From Candidatus Absconditabacterales bacterium (GTDB taxonomy: Bacteria > Patescibacteria > JAEDAM01 > Absconditabacterales > Absconditicoccaceae): DNA of 5,074 nucleotides. The notes under the pieces are model-generated. The model was not told the DNA's origin, ran no database searches, and saw nothing but the letters and a program-made list of their open reading frames with translations. The stretch covers positions 1-5,074 of the forward strand of contig CALLUT010000194.1 in the NCBI GenBank assembly GCA_938010495.1, in the 5' to 3' direction. Positions 1 to 5,074 of this stretch are shown in pieces; position 1 is the first letter of the stretch; every line of letters begins with the position of its first letter. Both the position numbers and the translations under genes were made by a program.

Positions 1-1
1 A

Positions 2-1090
2 ACACGTTATATGAATGATCCAGAACTTATCAAGGTAGCAGCAACACAATTAACTACATGAAATACTGAACAGTTGAGTTTGCACCTTCGCGAAGGAGAT
101 AAAATGGAAGCTTTGACAAGAATTATTGATAGCCAGCCATGATTTTATGGAATTGTTTTTTGTAGAACAAAAAGATCATGTGATGAACTCGTTCATAAAT
201 TACAAGGGAATTGATATGGAGCTGATGCATTGCATTGAGATTTAAATCAAAAACAAAGAGAGCAAGTGCTACAAAAGTTTAAAAATAAAAGAATAACACT
301 TTTGATAGCAACTGATGTTGCTGCAAGAGGTATAGATGTTGATGATTTGACTCATGTTGTAAACTACCATATTCCTCAAGATGCAGAATGTTATACACAC
401 AGAATTTGAAGAACAGGGAGAGCTTGAAAGAAGGGAATTGCACTTACGTTTATCACAAAGAAGGATGAAGGAAAGATTAGAAGAATAGCAAGAACTACAA
501 ATACTGAAATAAAAAGAATGGAAATACCAACAATAGAGTCAGTGATTGATCAAAAGAGATTACATATTATTGATAAAATTCAATCTGAGATACCAAAAGA
601 AAATAAAGAACTCTATGATGAAATGCTAGAAAAACTTTTGACACTTGGTTCTGAAAAAGAAATCATTTCTTCACTACTCAAAATAGCATTTGGTGAACAA
701 CTTACTGTCTCTGGGTACAAAGAAATCAAATCTACATGATCATATTCTGAAAAGAATCCTTGATCTACAAGATTGTTTATTGCTCGTGGGAGAAATGATG
801 GAATGACTTGACCAAGAGAACTTGTTGAATGGTTACAAGCTGAAACAAATGTTCCACAAAATGTAATGGATGATGTAGCAATAAGAGATGATTTTAGTTT
901 CATTACCTGCCCAAAAGAAGATGCAGAGATCATCTTAGATGTATTTAATGCTAAAGAATGAAGAACGCTTGTTTCTGTTTCAAAAGACTGAGGTGGCTGA
1001 TGAGGAAGAAGAAGAGGTTGAGGTAGTTGATGATGATATAGAGGAAGAAGAAATAGCTGATGAGAAAGAACTAGTTGAGGATGAGGCTAA
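2..1090 (+). CDS. deaD: DEAD-box ATP-dependent RNA helicase, DeaD/CsdA type, 5' partial (table 25)
   Basis: An ATP-driven RNA helicase of the DeaD/CsdA type, a cytoplasmic family that remodels structured RNA in ribosome assembly, mRNA decay and cold growth. The window holds 362 codons; the Walker A and DEAD motifs lie upstream of it. Residues 1-40 are the end of RecA domain 1 and the linker. The helicase C domain follows, with motif IV (VFCRTKRSCDEL), LHGDLNQKQRE, motif V (ATDVAARGID, about 103-112) and motif VI (HRIGRTGRAG, 133-142). Residues about 256-318 (RLFIARGRNDGM, then DDFSFITCP) match the DbpA RNA-binding RRM, which supports DeaD/CsdA over RhlE or SrmB. From residue 330 the protein is a Gly/Arg/Ser tail (GGGGGRRRGGG, SGGGYRGRR) of the RGG RNA-binding kind. 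TGA is read as Gly 21 times. TAA at 1088-1090 ends the frame inside the tail repeats, so the intact gene may run to 1219. The family call is very secure; the true C-terminus is not. Confidence 0.95.
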
Positions 1091-1168
1091 AGATGAAAGA
1101 AATCTGGTTGATGATTAAATAGTTGATGATGATACAGATGAAAGAGATCTGAGAGATCTGGTTGAGGT
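1025..1168 (+). repeat. Three 48-nt (16-codon) tandem repeats coding the Gly/Arg helicase tail
   Basis: Units start at 1025, 1073 and 1121, each opening with AGTTGA (Ser-Gly) and spaced exactly 48 nt apart, so the reading frame is kept. Read with TGA as Gly, unit 1 begins SGGGYRGRRNSGG, unit 2 SGGGG-stop-RGKKSGGG and unit 3 SGGGYRGKRSERSGGG. The copies are diverged. Unit 2 carries one extra Gly codon before the Tyr position and compensates later. A looser Gly/Arg segment at 989-1024 precedes them. The repeats are low-complexity coding DNA of a disordered RNA-binding tail, the kind of region that changes length by slippage or unequal recombination. Confidence 0.8.
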
Positions 1169-1219
1169 AGATCTTCAGATTCAAATTGAAGAAAATACAA
1201 ATTTTCAAGAAGAGATTAG
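1091..1219 (+). other. In-frame continuation of the helicase Gly/Arg tail after an internal TAA
   Basis: After the TAA at 1088-1090 the same frame stays open for 42 codons to TAG at 1217-1219. It keeps the composition of the tail: RGKKSGGGLN, SGGGYRGKRSERSGGG, then a basic end (RKYKFSRRD). The TAA sits at the position that is TAT in unit 1 (1037-1039) and TAC in unit 3 (1133-1135), both followed by Arg-Gly and basic residues. One base change from a Tyr codon would therefore explain the stop. It could be a recent nonsense mutation, a strain variant, a sequence error or a read-through site; these cannot be separated here. It is not an independent gene, since no start codon or ribosome site precedes it. 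Confidence 0.7.
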
Positions 1220-1249
1220 AAGATAGCATTTATTTCTACTTATCAAATT

Positions 1250-2023
1250 ATGAAAAAGATATTTGTATATTGTATTATAACATCATTTACTCTTTTGAGT
1301 CATGCTAGTATTTTTGCTTATACACCAAGTAGTGACATACAAATCAAACTTGACGAGATTGTTAACAAAATTCAAAATATTATTGCTGTTGAGTGAGAAT
1401 TTATGCGCTTGCCTATAATTTGATTACTTGAAGAATATAAAATAAAAAAAGCGAGCAATGAAAAAGCAGCATACATATTAAATTATGTACTTTGAAAAAT
1501 AGTTGAAGGGCCTAAAAAGCTTACGCTTGAAGACTTTCCAAATACATATAAAAACATCACGGTCGTAAATAAACCTCCACAAACTATAGCAACTGTAATA
1601 AATCGATGATCGTTATGACAGAGAAATGATGATTCTTTTGAATACTTATCTTGATTTATTTTTTGAGATAATACAAATGCTGCACAAATTTCTATGACTT
1701 CACCTGTTACAAGAGAGAAAATAGCCAATAATCAATATGAGACTGCTTTTATAATGCCGCAATGACGAACATTAGATAATCTGCCAAATCCTAATAATGA
1801 TAGAGTCTCTCTCAAAGAAATACCATGATGACTATACGCAGTGCGGAAGTTTTCATGATATACAAATGAGACACTTGTAAATACTCAATGGGATTTATTT
1901 ACTGATGAACTACGTAATGAAGGAATTACCTGGTATTGATTACCAACTCTTGCTCAATACGATTGACCTCGAGTAGCATCGCGAGCAAGAAGAAATGAAT
2001 TATGGGTTTCATTAAATAGGTAA
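1250..2023 (+). CDS. Exported SOUL-family (heme-binding-protein-like) protein, table 25
   Basis: A 257-aa protein whose C-terminal part is a SOUL domain, the fold of vertebrate p22HBP and SOUL, which bind tetrapyrroles. Residues 1-23 look like a type I signal peptide (MKK, hydrophobic core, cleavage after SIFA), so the protein is probably secreted or held outside the membrane; there is no lipobox. Residues 24-95 are a helical, charged extension without a recognised domain. The SOUL domain runs from about 98 to 256. Its hallmarks are ISMTSPVTRE (147-156, the MT-PV motif), a LPNPNND segment near 178, YAVRKFSGYTN (196-206) and the closing YDGP...RRNELWVSL. Thirteen glycines use TGA, including in the YDGP and KFSG motifs. 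The ATG at 1250 is chosen because the signal peptide follows at once; no Shine-Dalgarno is visible. The mature chain has no His or Cys, so heme binding cannot be assumed. The family is sure, the ligand is not. Confidence 0.93.
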
Positions 2024-2035
2024 GAGTATAAGAAT

Positions 2036-3655
2036 CTATACAAGGATTTGTTCTAACAACTTAGTTTTACTTTCGTAAATATGGTTGTCTTTTTTGAGTG
2101 TTTTATATCCTATACCATGTGACATAAGCAATAGATTTTCCCCTTCTAATCATGTTATATAGACATTTTTACCATTGCTTACATATTCTTGAATAACGAT
2201 ATCAAGCTCTTCGGCAGCATCATTATCAATAACACATGTGTATCAAAATCATAAAATAATTGTTTGTGGTTTTTTTATTTTTCTAAGAAGTAGTGTGTGG
2301 TTTTCGGTATTTAAATAATTTAATTCTCCTTCTAATTTTACGAGAAGCGTATCTTTTTCATGTTGTTTTCTCGTATACGTAACAAGTTTTGTTTTCTTGA
2401 TATGGTGTCAATCACGAAATACATTAGTTATGAGGTCTCCTTTCATAGCTCTCATTACAACCATCATCAAAGCAATAGTTGTACCGATTAAAATCCCAAT
2501 CATTGGGTCTCGAAGATATGAAATAACTCATACTAATGAAATGATTATGATCGAACTTTTTTCTGTATTCCACAATTTATGATAGAGGGATAAATTGAAC
2601 ATCCCTAAAGCAATATCAACAAGTACTCAGGCAATTACAGCGAATGGTAAAAACTGTAGTGCATCACTAAAGAGAAATGCAGCAAAGATAGCCGTAAAAA
2701 TACCAATGAGAGCTCAAGACCATTTGTTTGTAGCTCACATATCTATGTTGAGTGTTGTTCTTGGAACAAGTGCACTTACTGGCATTCATCATACGATTCA
2801 TGTGACAATATTTGTAATTCATAAACCATAAACTTCACGTTGAGAAGAGAATGATTTACGTGTTTGTTTTGTCGCTATTTTTGCTGAAATAAGTGTTTCC
2901 AATAGAGCTATAACAGCTACTCATATTGATGCCGTAAGTAATGTTTGCAATAATACTGTGTTACTAAATATTGATGTATATGATGAAAGACTTTGAACTT
3001 GAAACAATGAAAATCAAATTTCTCAGTATACATCTACTAACTTATCAATTCATAAGTCACTGCTAAATGCGTCATAACGTCATATCAAAACTCATAATAC
3101 TGCAACAATAATGATTCATGGCATCTGTGGAAAATAACGTCTACATACTTGAAGTATGCTTAAACTTATTACGAAAAGAATTATAGCGAGCCAATTTGAT
3201 TCTGCTATATTTCAAAGTGCTTGTAATGCAGTATAGTCAAGATTTACTCATAGTATTGCAGGTATTTGTTGAATTCAAATTATAAGAGCTATACCTAAAA
3301 GAAATCATTGAAGCACTGCTCATGGAATAATACTAAGGTAATTTGATAAGCGTAAGACTCATATAAGCAACATTATAAGTCATGCTCCAATTGCTATGAT
3401 TGGAAAATATTGAATACCATGTTCCATCGATAGGGGTAATAAGATTCAAGCGAGTGCTCACGCTGGTCCATAGGCATTATGAGGGCTACTACAAAATATC
3501 GCAGCCATAATACCTGCCCAAACTCATGAGAGTAATCACATAAGAGGAGTACCTCAGCAAACTATTGCTAATGAAATAGCCATCGGCACACTTACTAGTG
3601 CTACTGCAAGTCCTGACTTTATATTTGGTGTAATTTTGTTTATGAATGAGTGCAT
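2036..3655 (-). CDS. SulP/SLC26-family anion permease with C-terminal STAS domain (table 25)
   Basis: A 539-aa inner-membrane anion transporter of the SulP (SLC26) family, whose members move sulfate, bicarbonate or dicarboxylates with protons or sodium. The N-terminal family signature is at 14-75 (GLAVALVSVPMAISLAI, then GTPLMGLLSGVWAG and NAYGPAGALAG), covering the first helices. Hydrophobic spans follow at about 83-134, 155-193, 235-260, 312-354 and 366-400. The second signature is ETLISAKIATKQTRK (253-267) with SQREVYGLGITNIVTG and GGMPVSALVPRTTLN, the SulP region containing the conserved Glu and the half-helix. Residues about 436-535 form a STAS domain (VKLEGELNYLNTEN). At its regulatory loop, where many STAS domains have D-S/T-x-G, it reads VIDNDAAEEL, with no phosphorylatable Ser/Thr. 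About 31 glycines use TGA. The start is the first ATG after the upstream terminator, 28 nt from its A/T tract, with no Shine-Dalgarno. Family and boundaries are secure; the substrate cannot be read from sequence. Confidence 0.95.
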
Positions 3656-3682
3656 AGGTATGTATTTTGAATAAGAAAATTT

Positions 3683-3711
3683 AAAAAAAGAAAAACACCT
3701 CTTCAGAGGTG
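3683..3711 (-). terminator. Rho-independent terminator on the minus strand, upstream of the SulP gene
   Basis: A perfect inverted repeat CACCTC-TTCA-GAGGTG spans 3696-3711 (6-bp GC-containing stem, extendable to 7 bp with a tighter loop). Read on the minus strand it is followed by TTTTTCTTTTTTT (3683-3695). On the plus strand it is followed by AAAACG, so it works only on the minus strand. It lies 65 nt after the stop of the 137-aa membrane protein gene and 28 nt before the SulP start. The simple reading is that it ends the membrane protein transcript; the short distance to the SulP start also allows an attenuator role. Confidence 0.8.
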
Positions 3712-3776
3712 AAAACGAACGTATAAGAATGTATGAAAGTCCTTATTAAAAGCAACTCTACCTTGGAGATTTAGTA

Positions 3777-4190
3777 CTACTTAACCATCTTAGAGACAAA
3801 GTATCAAGCACCAAATCATGCAACAGCAAGATAAAGTCCAATGTTCCCTGTTAGTAATCCTGGAAAGAGGATCGCAAGAATCAGTCATGACGCTAGCATA
3901 CCAGTTTTAAATAATGAAAAATCAAGCATAGTCCAATTATTAAATAATTGTATTTTTTGATCAGAAAGTATTTTTGAAATATAGTTTCAATGTTCTTTTC
4001 TTAATTTCACAGTCACTGGGATTAGTGTCGCTAGTCAGATTATAACGTAAATCCAAATTGATACATTAAGAAGACCAGGTATCCATATTGCTAATAATAA
4101 CGAAATTGATAGCAAATATATCTTAAAAAGACTTACTTCCCATGCTTTGAAACCACGTCAAATTCTAAGTGTGTGATTAAGAAATTTCAT
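3777..4190 (-). CDS. Small four-helix membrane protein with internal duplication, function unknown
   Basis: A 137-aa protein with hydrophobic spans at about 21-41, 44-61, 98-113 and 117-132, joined by a charged loop at 62-90 (KLRKEHGNYISKILSD). It is built from two copies of a two-helix unit offset by 72 residues. SLFK at 20-23 and 92-95 starts each copy, LAI at 33-35 and 105-107 lies in the helix, and PGLL at 38-41 and 110-113 ends it; 13 of 22 positions are identical over 20-41. It has no catalytic motif or Cys cluster, and I do not recognise a named family. Small helix-pair proteins with a similar start and a Pro-Gly turn are, to my recollection, common in CPR genomes. Six glycines use TGA; the stop is TAG. 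The ATG at 4190 is the natural start, 22 nt or so downstream of a candidate promoter, without a Shine-Dalgarno. It is divergent from the DUF6428 gene and upstream of the SulP gene, with a terminator between. Confidence 0.85.
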
Positions 4191-4197
4191 CAGTTAT

Positions 4198-4226
4198 TTG
4201 AATACTTATAAAAAATCAATAATACT
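4198..4226 (+). promoter_or_regulatory. Candidate promoter for the DUF6428-like gene, overlapping the opposing promoter
   Basis: TTGAAT (4198-4203) and AATACT (4221-4226) are 17 nt apart on the plus strand; both match the consensus at only 4 of 6 positions. Transcription would start near 4233, about 24 nt before the ATG at 4257. The proposed -10 overlaps the -10 of the opposing promoter, which would let the two compete. Weak evidence in a 66-bp AT-rich intergenic region. Confidence 0.3.
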
Positions 4227-4247
4227 GATATATATTTATTATTACAA
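4219..4247 (-). promoter_or_regulatory. Candidate sigma-70 promoter for the 137-aa membrane protein gene
   Basis: On the minus strand TTGTAA (4242-4247) and TATTAT (4219-4224) are separated by 17 nt. The -10 matches TATAAT at 5 of 6 positions and the -35 matches TTGACA at 4 of 6. Transcription would start near 4212, giving a leader of about 22 nt before the ATG at 4190. The region is very AT-rich, so chance matches are likely. Confidence 0.45.
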
Positions 4248-4256
4248 GCATTACTT

Positions 4257-4694
4257 ATGAAACTAACAGAATTTAAAAAATACATAATTATACCAGAACA
4301 AGTCATATTTGAACTATGGAATTGAAAGTTAGTGCCTTCACATTATCATATTACAGAAATCTGAATTGCTTTGAAAAAATTTATCGATTGTTGATGAGAA
4401 ATTAGATATGAAGAGAAAGTATCTTTTCAACTTCGAACAGCTGATGACGTTGAACACCGTTTACATTCAGAAAAAATACTTAGAATCATTTCTCTGTTTG
4501 AAAAAAATATAAGTTCCAAAGATCTTGATGTGGAAATTGAATATCAATGAGAAACTATTTGAAAATACTGACTTGAGTGGATTGATAATAAGTTTATTCT
4601 GATGCCTACTAAAACGGATTGTCTTGCAAAAGATAAATGTGGTATACCAGAAAGAGATGAGCAAAATACATGTTGTTGATGAGGGTGTTGTTAA
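4257..4694 (+). CDS. DUF6428-like protein with Cys-rich C-terminal tail (table 25)
   Basis: A soluble 145-aa protein that I recognise as DUF6428-like from its order of motifs: MKLTEFKKYI start, VPSHYHITEIG (26-36), FIDCGGEIR (42-50), FQLRTADDVEHRL (57-69), the central helix SEKILRIISLFEK, EIEYQGETIGKYGLEW (93-108), CLAKDKCGIP (122-131) and a terminal CCGGGCC. The molecular function of the family is unknown. From memory, relatives occur mainly in Bacteroidota, often beside arsenic-resistance genes (arsR, arsenate reductase, ACR3), and also end in Cys pairs. Cys122, Cys128, Cys139-140 and Cys144-145, perhaps with Cys45, His29 and His31, could bind a metal or metalloid; that is inference. Nine of 11 glycines use TGA, including two of the three in the CC-GGG-CC tail, so the gene is fully adapted to the host code. 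No ars gene is visible nearby. The start has no Shine-Dalgarno but matches the family N-terminus; the stop is TAA. Confidence 0.82.
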
Positions 4695-4706
4695 ATTTCT
4701 AGGTGG

Positions 4707-4736
4707 TTGACTTTTTTTGTATATTGGTTATAAAAT
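4707..4736 (+). promoter_or_regulatory. Candidate sigma-70 promoter for the gene at 4762
   Basis: TTGACT (4707-4712, 5 of 6 to TTGACA) is followed by TATAAA at 4729-4734 (16-nt spacer) or TAAAAT at 4731-4736 (18-nt spacer), each one mismatch from TATAAT. Transcription would start near 4743, leaving a leader of about 20 nt before the ATG at 4762. It starts 12 nt after the DUF6428 stop, so the last gene may be transcribed on its own. This is the best promoter match in the window. Confidence 0.55.
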
Positions 4737-4761
4737 ACTACTTTAGAATAAATAAAAAGGT

Positions 4762-5074
4762 ATGAGAAAAGAGTATTTTCCAATAAACGAAATAGATAAT
4801 TTTCCAAAATCTAAAGATTATAAAATAATTTTATGAAAAGATTTTGAAAATAATGGCTTTCGAAAAGTTTCAGATGAACCTGTTACTAAAGTATATAATA
4901 ATCTTATTTCTAAACCAGTTGATTGGATTGCTTATTGAATAAGTAAAATGGTAAGTCCAAAATGGACAGTGCAATGATATTGTCCAGATAATTTGAAAAA
5001 GAATGTTATGGCATTTCAACCGCATGTTAACTGACATAAAGAATTTAGCATATGAATACCTGCCCATAGGAAAT
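4762..5074 (+). CDS. Unrecognised protein, 3' partial (table 25)
   Basis: The first 104 codons of an open frame that runs off the window. It begins MRKEYFPINEIDNFPKS and contains VDWIAYGISKMVSPKWTVQG at about 54-73, followed by CPDN, MAFQPHVNGHKEF and IGIPAHRK. It looks soluble: no signal peptide or clear membrane span, many Lys, Asn and aromatic residues. Five TGA codons are needed to keep it open (first at residue 25), and no TAA or TAG interrupts it. The ATG at 4762 follows an in-frame TAA at 4753-4755. It has AAAAAGG directly before it; that is Shine-Dalgarno-like but only one base away, closer than usual. A candidate promoter lies just upstream. I do not recognise the family and propose no function. 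The frame is likely real because of its start context, length and the same TGA use as its neighbours. Confidence 0.75.

Noticed and set aside
613..933. Minus-strand 106-codon open frame
   Set aside because: It lies opposite the helicase frame, which has clear motif and RRM matches; it is a shadow.
989..1200. Acidic Asp/Glu-rich coding repeat in another frame (reads D-D-D, E-E-E)
   Set aside because: This is the frame-shifted reading of the TGATGATGA glycine repeats; the helicase frame runs into it without a break and gives the expected Gly/Arg tail.
1483..1728. Minus-strand 81-codon open frame
   Set aside because: It is antisense to the SOUL domain and its apparent hydrophobic pattern follows from the AT-rich complement.
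2026..2041. Inverted repeat GTATA-AGAATC-TATAC at the convergent junction as a terminator
   Set aside because: The stem is 5 bp, nearly all A/T, and has no T-tract; this is expected by chance in such DNA.
2397..2831. Two plus-strand open frames (61 and 78 codons)
   Set aside because: Both are antisense to the SulP gene, whose minus frame carries family signatures throughout.
4710..4720. T-run after the DUF6428 stop as a terminator
   Set aside because: No stable stem precedes it; the same bases fit better as the -35/spacer of a promoter.
59..5042. TGA as selenocysteine, as Trp (table 4), or as pseudogene stops
   Set aside because: TGA is too frequent, falls on conserved glycines in unrelated families, and all frames are otherwise intact, so decay or Sec/Trp readings do not fit.
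4467..5067. Two minus-strand 65-codon open frames
   Set aside because: They lie opposite the DUF6428-like gene and the last partial gene and have no start context.
1..5074. CRISPR array, tRNA, rRNA, IS element or att site
   Set aside because: No regularly spaced direct repeats with unique spacers, no cloverleaf or CCA-flanked tRNA, and no terminal inverted repeats or transposase motifs were seen.

Overview
The window comes from a bacterium that reads UGA as glycine (translation table 25), so it is most likely a member of Candidatus Gracilibacteria (BD1-5) or Candidatus Absconditabacteria (SR1) in the Patescibacteria/CPR. The direct evidence is in-frame TGA at invariant glycines of known families. 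The DEAD-box motif VI HRIGRTGRAG has TGA at two of its glycines (407-409, 425-427), and the preceding LHGDLNQKQR motif has a third (236-238). About 85 such TGA codons lie in the six genes, while TGG is still used for Trp and every gene ends in TAA or TAG. Under the standard code almost nothing here is open. The DNA is AT-rich and most genes lack a Shine-Dalgarno sequence. The two phyla cannot be told apart from this stretch.

Layout. (1) 2-1090 (+): C-terminal two-thirds of a DeaD/CsdA-type RNA helicase: helicase C domain, DbpA-like RRM, then a Gly/Arg-rich tail. The tail is a 48-nt repeat interrupted by a TAA exactly where sister repeats have Tyr; the frame stays open to 1219. (2) 1250-2023 (+): exported SOUL-family protein. 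(3) 2036-3655 (-): SulP/SLC26 anion transporter with a C-terminal STAS domain, convergent with the SOUL gene and only 12 bp away. (4) 3683-3711 (-): Rho-independent terminator. (5) 3777-4190 (-): 137-aa membrane protein made of two diverged copies of a two-helix unit. (6) 4191-4256: short divergent intergenic region with overlapping candidate promoters. (7) 4257-4694 (+): DUF6428-like protein with a Cys-rich tail. (8) 4707-4736: good candidate sigma-70 promoter. (9) 4762-5074 (+): start of an unrecognised gene cut by the window end.

The genes do not form one obvious pathway. The membrane protein and the SulP gene face the same way but are separated by a terminator. The DUF6428 gene and the last gene each have their own candidate promoter. 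No gene-free stretch exceeds 300 bases. I see no CRISPR array, tRNA, rRNA, IS element or phage gene. The most unusual points are the recoded code, the Tyr-to-stop interruption of the helicase tail, the His- and Cys-free mature SOUL protein, and the internal duplication in the small membrane protein.
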